A stretch of DNA of 13,396 nucleotides from Gammaproteobacteria bacterium (GTDB taxonomy: Bacteria > Pseudomonadota > Gammaproteobacteria > SZUA-229), in assembly GCA_026998145.1 (NCBI GenBank), contig JALTRC010000645.1, positions 1-13,396 on the forward strand, given 5' to 3'. Under the pieces are notes generated by a model that did not search any database, was not told where the DNA came from, and saw only the letters and a program-made list of their open reading frames with translations. A program made the translations under genes and the position numbers. Below are positions 7,502-13,396 of the stretch, piece after piece (within the stretch, counting starts at the first letter, position 1; each line of letters opens with the position of its first letter).

Positions 7502-7507
7502 CAATTG

Positions 7508-7524
7508 AAGGTTAGGATAACCTT
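7508..7524. promoter_or_regulatory. Perfect inverted repeat, candidate operator of the WYL regulator
   Basis: The sequence AAGGTTA-GGA-TAACCTT is a perfect 7-base inverted repeat with a 3-base centre. It lies 6 bases upstream of the first ATG of the truncated regulator and in the 38-base gap behind yicC. BrxR/CapW-like repressors bind inverted repeats ahead of their own operons, so an autoregulatory operator is plausible. The minus-strand TATCCT within it could act as a -10 box, but no clear -35 is seen. It lacks a T-run, so a yicC terminator is less likely. Confidence 0.4.
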
Positions 7525-7539
7525 GGACAACAATGAATT

Positions 7540-8406
7540 CTATTCAATATTCTGAATCTGCTCACGCATCTGCTCTATCAGCACTTTTAGTTCAACAGAT
7601 GCCTGAGTTGTTTTTATATCAACCGATTTTGAGCCCAGTGTATTGGCTTCTCGATTTAGCTCCTGCATAATAAAATCAAGCCGTCTACCCACCGGCTCAT
7701 CCCGATTAAAAATATTTTCCATTTCTTCAAAGTGACTTTGTAATCTGTCCAGCTCTTCACTGACATCCATTTTATGCGCCAGATAAACCAGCTCCTGCTC
7801 AAGACGGTCTGCATCATGCTGAATGGATATTTCCTTTAGCCTATCAAGCAATTTTTCACGATAGCGTTCTATCAGGCCCGGCTGCCGCTGTTTTTCTTCA
7901 GCAACAATTGCCTGCATAGCACGATGACGCTGCTGCAACATTTCCTCTAAACGCGCACCTTCTTCGATGCGGTTGGCCATAAAATCATCCAGTGAAATTT
8001 TTAACAGGGCGACACTACTATCTACAATCAGTTGTTTATCCAGCTGGCTTTCCTTAATCACGCCCGGCCAGCTTAATACTTCCAGCGGGTTAATTTCACT
8101 GGGCTGATGAAGCCGGGTTGAAATCAGTTTACAGGCACCCAGAACCGCCGATACATGCTCCTCATCAATATGTATCTCATTACCCTGATTATCTAATGGC
8201 AATAACCGGAAAGTGCATTCCAGCTTTCCTCGCTTAACCTTTTCACTGATTAATTCCCGCAATCGTTTCTCACTGCTGCGCAACTCATCCGGCAGACGCA
8301 TCTGAATATCCAGATAACGCTGATTCACTGAACGAATTTCACATTCCAGAATACCCCATGATTCTTCAACAGATTGATGGGAAAAGGCCGTCATACTTTT
8401 GATCAT
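7540..8406 (-). CDS. yicC: YicC family endoribonuclease
   Basis: The 288-residue protein matches YicC over its whole length. It opens MIKSMTAF, carries SVNQRYLDIQMRLPDE at about 26-41 and RGKLECTFR near 60-68, and ends NREANTLGSKSVDI then ELKVLIEQMREQIQNIE, the conserved DUF1732-type C-terminus. YicC proteins are cytoplasmic endoribonucleases; the Escherichia coli protein has been linked to decay of the small RNA RyhB. I chose the ATG at 8406 because the family starts MI(R/K)SMTAF and GGA lies 7 bases upstream; an in-frame GTG at 8418 would add four residues. It is divergent from rph, the usual arrangement. Its 3' end borders the restriction island. Confidence 0.97.
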   Translation of the reverse strand: MIKSMTAFSHQSVEESWGILECEIRSVNQRYLDIQMRLPDELRSSEKRLRELISEKVKRGKLECTFRLLPLDNQGNEIHIDEEHVSAVLGACKLISTRLHQPSEINPLEVLSWPGVIKESQLDKQLIVDSSVALLKISLDDFMANRIEEGARLEEMLQQRHRAMQAIVAEEKQRQPGLIERYREKLLDRLKEISIQHDADRLEQELVYLAHKMDVSEELDRLQSHFEEMENIFNRDEPVGRRLDFIMQELNREANTLGSKSVDIKTTQASVELKVLIEQMREQIQNIE

Positions 8407-8437
8407 ATTGTCATCCACACAATAAAATGATTAGCTG

Positions 8438-8443
8438 ATTGTA
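8438..8443 (-). promoter_or_regulatory. Candidate -10 box for yicC
   Basis: On the minus strand, TACAAT lies 31 bases upstream of the yicC ATG in an AT-rich stretch, differing from TATAAT by one base. No good -35 box is found 16-18 bases further upstream, so the call is tentative. Confidence 0.3.
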
Positions 8444-8516
8444 TCCTTAATTATTTTTTCAGGTACAGTTTTTTATTGCTCCAGTTTTCTCAGACTACTC
8501 CCATGGATATAAGGCG

Positions 8517-8527
8517 GGTATAATACC
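8517..8527 (+). promoter_or_regulatory. rph: Candidate rph -10 box inside a palindrome
   Basis: A perfect TATAAT (8519-8524) lies 28 bases upstream of the rph ATG and is embedded in the 11-base palindrome GGTATAATACC. The flanks GGCGG and CCGCC also pair around it. The -35 region (near TACTCC) is poor, so the promoter may need an activator or may be weak. The ribosome site GAGGAA at 8541-8546, 6 bases before the ATG at 8553, fixes the rph start over another ATG at 8549 in a different frame. Confidence 0.55.
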
Positions 8528-8552
8528 GCCTCAACACTTTGAGGAACAATGC

Positions 8553-9269
8553 ATGAGACCCAGCCAACGTGAAGCCGACCAGTTACGGGATATTAAAATC
8601 ACCCGCCATTACACCATGCACGCGGAAGGCTCTGTACTCATTGAATGCGGCAAAACCAAAGTTTTATGCACCGCCACGATTGAAGGCCGAGTACCCGGCT
8701 GGTTAAAGGGCCAGGGCAAAGGCTGGGTAACGGCCGAATACGGTATGCTGCCCCGCTCTACCGGCTCTCGTATGCGCCGCGAGGCTTCAACCGGCAAACA
8801 GGGTGGCAGAACCCAGGAAATCCAGCGACTGATTGGCCGCTCTCTGCGTGCAGCGGTTGATCTGGAAAAACTGGGAGAAAACCTGATTACTCTGGACTGT
8901 GATGTTATTCAGGCCGATGGCGGCACACGCACCGCATCCATTACCGGTGCCTATGTTGCCTTATGTGACGCCATTGATTTTATGCTACAGGAAAAGCGAA
9001 TTAAACAGAGTCCATTGCTTGGCAAAGTTGCTTCCATTTCTGTGGGCATCTATCAGGGCACTCCTGTGCTGGATCTGGATTATGCTGAAGATTCCAACGC
9101 AGAAACCGATATGAATGTGGTTATGAATGACGATCAGGCATTTATTGAAGTACAGGGTACTGCCGAAGGTCATGCCTTTAATCAGGACGAATTAAACGCC
9201 ATGCTGACACTGGCCAAAAAAGGTATTAACGAATTATTTGAACATCAACAAAAGGCGCTTCAATCATGA
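8553..9269 (+). CDS. rph: Ribonuclease PH
   Basis: RNase PH is a phosphate-dependent 3'-to-5' exoribonuclease that trims tRNA 3' ends and other structured RNAs and acts as a hexamer. The 238-residue protein has the full family length. Hallmarks are MRPSQREADQLRDI at the start, WVTAEYGMLPRST at 58-70, the phosphate-binding region GGRTQEIQRLIGRSLRA at 84-100 (Arg86), and the acidic metal site VLDLDYAEDSNAETDMN at 172-188 (Asp180 and Asp186 the likely ligands). Unlike some laboratory Escherichia coli strains with a frameshifted rph, this copy is intact to its C-terminus. The stop overlaps the rdgB start (ATGA), so the two are probably co-translated. Confidence 0.98.
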   Translation: MRPSQREADQLRDIKITRHYTMHAEGSVLIECGKTKVLCTATIEGRVPGWLKGQGKGWVTAEYGMLPRSTGSRMRREASTGKQGGRTQEIQRLIGRSLRAAVDLEKLGENLITLDCDVIQADGGTRTASITGAYVALCDAIDFMLQEKRIKQSPLLGKVASISVGIYQGTPVLDLDYAEDSNAETDMNVVMNDDQAFIEVQGTAEGHAFNQDELNAMLTLAKKGINELFEHQQKALQS

Positions 9270-9871
9270 TGGATAAAATTGTGCTGGCCAGCGGCAATGC
9301 GGGTAAGGTGCGTGAAATTAATCACCTGCTTAATTCCCATGGGGTTAGTGTTGTACCGCAAACGGAATTTGATATTCCCGAAGCTGTGGAAGATGGTTTA
9401 AGTTTTGTGGAAAACGCCATTAAAAAAGCCCGTCATGCGGCAAAGCTGACCGGCCTGCCCGCCATCGCCGATGACTCTGGTATTGAAGTGGATGCCTTAA
9501 ACAAGGCGCCGGGCATTTATTCTGCACGCTATAGTGGTGAAGATGCCAATGATGAAAAAAATAATGCCAAAATGCTGTCGGCCTTAAGTGGCGTACAGGA
9601 AGAAAATCGTACGGCCCGTTATCAATGTGTCATGGTGTTTATGCGCAATGAAAATGATCCCACACCGATTATTGCTCAGGGCTCTCTGGAAGGACGCATT
9701 TTAACAGAAGCCAAAGGCAGCGGTGGTTTTGGTTATGACCCCATTTTCTGGTTACCGGAACAGCAATGTGCAGCAGCCGAATTATCACTGGATGAAAAAA
9801 ACAAAATCAGTCATCGGGCCAAAGCATTAAACAGCCTGGTCAGGCAGATGCAGGATCAACATATTATTTAA
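9266..9871 (+). CDS. rdgB: dITP/XTP pyrophosphatase (RdgB/HAM1)
   Basis: This enzyme hydrolyses non-canonical purine nucleotides (dITP, ITP, XTP) to monophosphates and so keeps deaminated bases out of DNA and RNA. The 201-residue protein shows ASGNAGKVREI (8-18, nucleotide-binding), LSFVENAIKKARHAA (45-59), the catalytic region AIADDSGIEVDAL (66-78, Asp69 the likely general base), GIYSARYSGEDA (83-94), GGFGYDPIFWLP (153-164) and KISHRAKAL (180-188). All family motifs are present at normal spacing. The first ATG (9266) overlaps the rph stop by 4 bases; the next ATG at 9269 would shorten it by one residue and is equally possible. AAGG lies about 9 bases upstream. Confidence 0.98.
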   Translation: MMDKIVLASGNAGKVREINHLLNSHGVSVVPQTEFDIPEAVEDGLSFVENAIKKARHAAKLTGLPAIADDSGIEVDALNKAPGIYSARYSGEDANDEKNNAKMLSALSGVQEENRTARYQCVMVFMRNENDPTPIIAQGSLEGRILTEAKGSGGFGYDPIFWLPEQQCAAAELSLDEKNKISHRAKALNSLVRQMQDQHII

Positions 9872-9887
9872 GGCCTCATAAAAACTT

Positions 9888-10376
9888 ATGTCCGTTTTAT
9901 TCTGTCGTGATATTGATATGCTAAATTTACAGCATCTATTATCACGCTTTGGGCTATCCATCCTGTTTGTTGATGATAAACAGGCCATACCCGGCAGCTG
10001 GTTCGGGGATTCTGAAGCCGGCTTAATTGGCAATAATTTATATATCCGGCAGGATACGCCGGTGCATTCAGCGCTACATGAATCCTGCCACTTTATTTGT
10101 ATGGATCAACAGCGGCGCGAACATTTACACACCAATGTTGGCGGTGATTACGACGAAGAAAACGCCGTATGCTATTTGCAGATTTTACTGGCTGATTTTA
10201 TTCCAGAGATGAAGCAGGCGCGTATGCTGAGTGATATGGATGAATGGGGTTATACCTTTCGCTTAGGTTCCAGCCGCGCATGGTTTGAGCAGGATGCAGA
10301 AGATGCGCTGGCCTGGTTACTGGAGCATCAATTAATTGATCAACAGCAAAAACCCTTATGGCGTATTCGCCATTAG
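9888..10376 (+). CDS. Conserved hypothetical protein with HExxH motif
   Basis: I do not recognise a named family. The 162-residue protein has no signal peptide or membrane segment. Its central feature is HSALHESCHFICMD, in which HESCH (residues 64-68) fits the HExxH zinc-binding motif of metallopeptidases. YDEENAVCYLQ at 88-98 supplies acidic residues (Glu90, Glu91) that could be the third ligand about 22 residues downstream, as in gluzincins. A zinc hydrolase is therefore possible, but activity is not implied. It follows rdgB after 16 bases and is probably in the same transcript. The start is uncertain: ATG 9888 has AAGG rather far upstream, and ATG 9918 (Met11, LNLQHLLSRF) is a fair alternative. 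It ends 32 bases before the convergent thioesterase gene, with no strong terminator hairpin visible between. Confidence 0.75.
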   Translation: MSVLFCRDIDMLNLQHLLSRFGLSILFVDDKQAIPGSWFGDSEAGLIGNNLYIRQDTPVHSALHESCHFICMDQQRREHLHTNVGGDYDEENAVCYLQILLADFIPEMKQARMLSDMDEWGYTFRLGSSRAWFEQDAEDALAWLLEHQLIDQQQKPLWRIRH

Positions 10377-10408
10377 TAAACCCTTGAAGCAGAATATTCA
10401 CATTCTTA

Positions 10409-10798
10409 TTACTGAATAATACGGGGACGCCCCTGATCATTAATGGCCACATAAATTATTATGGCCTCTGTTACCAGAACCGTTTTTATTTCCCCGCCTG
10501 TTATGCGCTGCGCATAAACATCCACCTTTACGCTTACCGATGTTTTTCCCGTTTTTATAACATCCGCATAACAGCTAACAAGATCCCCCACAAACACCGG
10601 CTTTTTAAATTCAAAGGCTTCCACTGCCCGGGTGACAATGCGCCCTTTAGCGGCAATCTGTGCCGGAATACTGCCAGCAATATCCACCTGCGACATTATC
10701 CAGCCTCCGAATATACTGCCGCCCTGATTAGTATCTGCTGGCGTGGCCGGCACGCGGATATAAGGCATTTTGCCAGCAGGTAAGCCGCTTTCCGACAT
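10409..10798 (-). CDS. yciA: Acyl-CoA thioesterase, YciA-like (hotdog fold)
   Basis: The 129-residue protein aligns over its length with YciA-type acyl-CoA thioesterases, which hydrolyse acyl-CoA to free acid and CoA in the cytoplasm. Hallmarks are PATPADTNQGGSIFGGWIMSQVDIAG, with the catalytic Asp in PADTN and GGSIFGGW entering the central hotdog helix. A second hallmark is EFKKPVFVGDLVSCYADV, and the C-terminal strand region is TEAIIIYVAINDQGRPR. I chose the ATG at 10798: AGGGA lies 8 bases upstream and the ligase stop is 2 bases away. A TTG at 10804 is in frame but too close to that site. The gene is last in a minus-strand cluster behind an acyl-CoA ligase, so the two encode opposing activities on the same kind of substrate. 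Exact chain-length preference cannot be read from the sequence. Confidence 0.92.
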   Translation of the reverse strand: MSESGLPAGKMPYIRVPATPADTNQGGSIFGGWIMSQVDIAGSIPAQIAAKGRIVTRAVEAFEFKKPVFVGDLVSCYADVIKTGKTSVSVKVDVYAQRITGGEIKTVLVTEAIIIYVAINDQGRPRIIQ

Positions 10799-10800
10799 GC

Positions 10801-12609
10801 TCAATGTCCCTGATACATTATTTCAATTTCCTCACAGAATTTTTCCATGACTTTGGGGCGCTTGATTTTTAAAGTCGGCGTCAGCAAACCATCATCCACC
10901 GTCCAGGGCTCCAGGGTTAAGGTAACCCGACGAACCTTGGCATAGCCGGGAAATTCCTTTAATCGTGCAGCAACACGATCCAGCACTGCACGCTCTATAT
11001 TACGATGACGAAAAGCTTCCGGCGATTCCGGGTGTACACTGTGGGCCGTTGCAAATTCAACCCATGCATCCGGATGCAATACAATAATGGCGCACAGATA
11101 AGGCCGCGCCTCGCCAATAATCATCACCTGTTCAAACAGTCCATCCAGTGCCACTGCCAGCTCCATATCATTAGGCGGCACTTTTTCCCCATTGGCCAGC
11201 ACGATAATATCTTTTAATCGGCCTGTTAAATATAAATGCCCTGTCTGCTCATCGATACAGGCTTTATCACCGGTACGAAACCAGCCGTCTTCAGTAAAGG
11301 CTTCACGAGTGGCTTCTTCGTTTTTCCAGTAACCCATCATCACCGCATCACTGCGCGTTTGCAGTTCATCATCGTCACCAATGCGCACCTCAACACCCGG
11401 AATGACCGTGCCAATACTGGCGGGTATATTATCGTCTTCACGGTTTACCGAAATCACCGGGCTGGTTTCCGTTAAACCATAACCATTTGTTAGCGACAGT
11501 CCCAGGCCAATAAACAAACGGGCCACTTCTTCGGATAATGCAGCGCCTCCGCAAATGGCGGCGCGCATACGGCCACCTAATTTATCCATAACCTTACGTG
11601 CCACCAGTTTATTTAATATGGGCCAGAACAATAACTGGGGTGACCAGCGAGCTCGCCCCTGCTCATAAAGAAACTGTTTCCAGCCAACCTTAACAGCAGC
11701 ATTAAAAAGAAATTTGGCAAACGGGGATTTGTCTTTTAAACCATCCTGGATTTTTCCATATACCCGCTCATAAATACGCGGCACAGATACCAGCACGGTT
11801 GGCCGAATATTCACCAGATCATTACCCAGCTGCGGGATAGATCGGGCATAAGCAACCTCGGCCCCCATGGCCATGGCCATATAATAACCGGCCATTCTTT
11901 CCAGCATGTGGGACAGGGGCAAAAAGGACAGGAATACTTCGTCAGCCTTCCAGTCATGGCATGACAGGGCAGCAAAGGTATCAAAAACAATATTTTTATG
12001 GGACAGCATCACCCCTTTTGCCCGCCCGGTAGTGCCAGATGTGTAAACAATACTGGCCAGTGAATCCGCATCCCCTTCTTTTGCCTGCAATTCTCCCTGC
12101 AAACCAAACAACCAGTCGGATAAAGATTCCAGCCGTTTATCATCTGGCTCGTCATCTTCGGAAATACGCTTGATACTGATAATTTTTTTCAGATTACCCA
12201 GATCCACGCCACTGGATAACAGGCGCTTCCACTGGAGCTTATCCTGCAAAAACAATAACTGCACTTCCGCATGATTAATAATATAAGCCACATTATCCGG
12301 GCGGTCATCCACATACAGGGGCACGGTAACCAGCCCCATGCCCAGCGCTGCCTGATCAAACACCACCCACTCACGGCTGTTTTTCAACATCACCGCCACC
12401 TTATCACCTGGCCGCATTCCTTCTTTCTCAAAGGCCTGCTGCCAGCGGGCAACTTCATTGGCCATTTCCTGCCAGCTTGAACTGACCCACTGCTGACTGG
12501 CCACATCATATTGACGATAGGCCGTCTTATTGGGATCACGTTTAAGCCGCGCACGAAACAGCGCAGGTATGGTATCGGCCTGCTCAGGTGTAATAAGATG
12601 GTTATCCAT
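10801..12609 (-). CDS. Long-chain acyl-CoA ligase (AMP-dependent synthetase)
   Basis: This 602-residue enzyme of the ANL superfamily activates fatty acids to acyl-CoA through an acyl-AMP intermediate. The order of motifs is complete: phosphate loop YTSGTTGRAKGVMLSH at 189-204, PLSHMLER at 231-238, GYGLTETSP at 376-384, GWFRTGD at 442-448, hinge GRLKDIIVLANGEKVPP at 463-479, and the C-terminal catalytic lysine region TPTLKIKR at 577-584. The gap before GWFRTGD and the NGEKVPPNDME motif resemble the FAA1/FadD15-type long-chain ligases, not Escherichia coli FadD. No membrane segment is evident, so peripheral membrane binding is likely. The ATG at 12609 has GGA 7 bases upstream. The stop lies 2 bases from the thioesterase start, so the two are probably translationally coupled. 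The true substrate is not known. Confidence 0.93.
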   Translation of the reverse strand: MDNHLITPEQADTIPALFRARLKRDPNKTAYRQYDVASQQWVSSSWQEMANEVARWQQAFEKEGMRPGDKVAVMLKNSREWVVFDQAALGMGLVTVPLYVDDRPDNVAYIINHAEVQLLFLQDKLQWKRLLSSGVDLGNLKKIISIKRISEDDEPDDKRLESLSDWLFGLQGELQAKEGDADSLASIVYTSGTTGRAKGVMLSHKNIVFDTFAALSCHDWKADEVFLSFLPLSHMLERMAGYYMAMAMGAEVAYARSIPQLGNDLVNIRPTVLVSVPRIYERVYGKIQDGLKDKSPFAKFLFNAAVKVGWKQFLYEQGRARWSPQLLFWPILNKLVARKVMDKLGGRMRAAICGGAALSEEVARLFIGLGLSLTNGYGLTETSPVISVNREDDNIPASIGTVIPGVEVRIGDDDELQTRSDAVMMGYWKNEEATREAFTEDGWFRTGDKACIDEQTGHLYLTGRLKDIIVLANGEKVPPNDMELAVALDGLFEQVMIIGEARPYLCAIIVLHPDAWVEFATAHSVHPESPEAFRHRNIERAVLDRVAARLKEFPGYAKVRRVTLTLEPWTVDDGLLTPTLKIKRPKVMEKFCEEIEIMYQGH

Positions 12610-12655
12610 AGGCTATGTCCATTTTTATTTTTGTATCCCGATTATGCGTGCTTTT

Positions 12656-13174
12656 CTACTGCTTTTCCAGCCACCAGAGGCGCAGCTGCAAGGCCCACTG
12701 GGGGGTATATCCGGTGACAATAAAACGAATCTCACCTTTATCATCCACAATAAAACTGGCAGGCACCGCCTTAACCCCATAGCGCTTTGCCCAGTTCCCT
12801 TCATTATCCGTTAATACCGGCATGGACAGGTTTTCATCAGCCATAAACGCGGCCACCTCTGCATCACTGCCAGACCAGGCAGCAATACTTAACACCGAAT
12901 AGTGTTTAGCCAGACTGTCGATACTGCTGTTTTCCATTTTACAAACCGGGCACCAGGTGGCCCAGAAATGAATCAGCACGGGTTTTCCCCGGTACTGATT
13001 AAGGTTGATCTTTTGCCCATCCAGCAGCCTGCCGTAAATTTCAGGTGCCATGCCTCGCACCGCATTGCGTTGCTGGTACCAGCTGACAGCCATCAGAATC
13101 ATCACCAGAATAAATAACTGAATCAGTAGCGAAGACCAGTTGATATTTTTTAGATAGGCAATAATGGAATTCAT
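12656..13174 (-). CDS. Membrane-anchored thioredoxin-like disulfide oxidoreductase (ScsD/TlpA-like)
   Basis: The 172-residue protein has one N-terminal membrane segment (about 14-32, LLIQLFILVMILMAVSW) that would place the rest in the periplasm. A TlpA-type thioredoxin domain follows: PVLIHFWATWCPVCKMENSS contains the redox site Cys75-Pro-Val-Cys78, and the cis-proline is in KAVPASF (Pro138). WCPVC and the short form resemble the ScsD-like protein disulfide oxidoreductases. It probably reduces or transfers disulfides on periplasmic targets; the partner is not evident. A cytochrome c maturation role, as for other TlpA-like proteins, is possible but no ccm genes are near. The ATG at 13174 has only a weak AAGA site 7 bases upstream. 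The ligase gene follows after 46 bases, a loose link. Confidence 0.92.
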   Translation of the reverse strand: MNSIIAYLKNINWSSLLIQLFILVMILMAVSWYQQRNAVRGMAPEIYGRLLDGQKINLNQYRGKPVLIHFWATWCPVCKMENSSIDSLAKHYSVLSIAAWSGSDAEVAAFMADENLSMPVLTDNEGNWAKRYGVKAVPASFIVDDKGEIRFIVTGYTPQWALQLRLWWLEKQ

Positions 13175-13210
13175 AAAAAAATCTTAAGGATTGCGATGAT
13201 TACGTACTGG

Positions 13211-13235
13211 ATTCCCGCCAGAAGCATGCGGGAAT
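13211..13235. repeat. GCGGGAAT-type intergenic hairpin repeat
   Basis: ATTCCCGC and GCGGGAAT form a perfect 8-base inverted repeat around a 9-base loop (CAGAAGCAT). With the flanks TGG and GACAG it matches the common proteobacterial intergenic palindrome of the type ATTCCCGC...GCGGGAAT (compare the Neisseria dRS3 repeats). It lies 36 bases upstream of the thioredoxin-like gene. Such repeats can be transcript hairpins or targets for mobile elements; no coding function is expected. Confidence 0.65.
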
Positions 13236-13275
13236 GACAGTAATAGCTAAAACGATAATCAGTTTATGCTTTGAT

Positions 13276-13292
13276 GTTTGCCACAGGCAAAC
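13276..13292. repeat. Perfect GTTTGCC/GGCAAAC hairpin
   Basis: GTTTGCC-ACA-GGCAAAC is a perfect 7-base stem with a 3-base loop. No T-run follows closely on either strand, so a classical terminator is not well supported. The bases from 13301 to the window edge hold no recognised gene. A minus-strand frame enters from the right edge and stops at a TGA at 13331-13329 (about 22 codons, ending QRTIL), which could be the end of a gene outside the window, but this is not supported beyond being open. Confidence 0.4.
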
Positions 13293-13396
13293 GAAGCAGC
13301 TTTTGATTTTATCCCCTCTCAGCTCAGTCACAAAATAGTGCGCTGAAAACGGATCAGGGCTGCGGATGTTTGAGTGAATTTGCTTTTCAATTCGCG

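Noticed and set aside
10377..10408. Terminator between the convergent HExxH and thioesterase genes
   Set aside because: Only a 5-base stem (AGAAT/ATTCT) is visible and no T-run follows.
1..13396. CRISPR array, tRNA or rRNA genes, insertion sequence ends, att sites
   Set aside because: No regularly spaced repeats, no cloverleaf or rRNA sequence, and no transposase or integrase gene were seen; the island borders show no direct repeat that I could identify by eye.

Overview
The window looks like a chromosome segment of a non-enteric gammaproteobacterium. It carries the conserved pair yicC (minus strand) and rph (plus strand), divergently arranged and followed by rdgB. All three proteins resemble enterobacterial-type proteins from end to end. 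Genus cannot be fixed from this sequence.

Layout. (1) Positions 1 to about 7500, minus strand: a Type I restriction-modification island. Read in the direction of transcription it contains a truncated WYL-family regulator, hsdM, hsdS, a 138-base gap with one possible 34-codon ORF, an FRG-domain gene, a RhuM-like DNA-binding gene, a Doc/Fic gene, and the first 267 codons of hsdR, which runs off the left edge. (2) Positions 7540 to 8406: yicC, minus strand, the right-hand chromosomal border of the island. (3) Positions 8407 to 10376: a divergent promoter region, then rph, rdgB and an unnamed HExxH-containing protein, all plus strand. (4) Positions 10409 to 13174, minus strand: a membrane-anchored thioredoxin-like protein, a long-chain acyl-CoA ligase and a YciA-type acyl-CoA thioesterase, closely packed. 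(5) Positions 13175 to 13396: a noncoding end with a GCGGGAAT-type hairpin repeat and a second hairpin.

How the genes work together. HsdM and HsdS form the methyltransferase and overlap by 11 bases. HsdR is the nuclease/translocase. Three accessory genes sit between hsdS and hsdR, and every junction from the FRG gene to hsdR is an overlap of 4 bases or a gap of 1 base, so they are probably translated as one coupled unit with hsdR. The FRG protein ends in a segment that closely resembles the C-terminal helical tail of HsdR proteins (DUF3387 type), separated from the FRG domain by a proline-rich linker. This suggests that it docks on the same methyltransferase core. The RhuM-like and Doc pair looks like a toxin or effector with its DNA-binding partner. 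The regulator upstream of hsdM resembles the BrxR/CapW WYL repressors of other defence systems but has lost much of its WYL domain; a remnant of its C-terminal part survives in another frame just before hsdM. The most unusual part of the window is this composite: a Type I R-M operon carrying an FRG protein with an HsdR-like tail plus a RhuM/Doc module.
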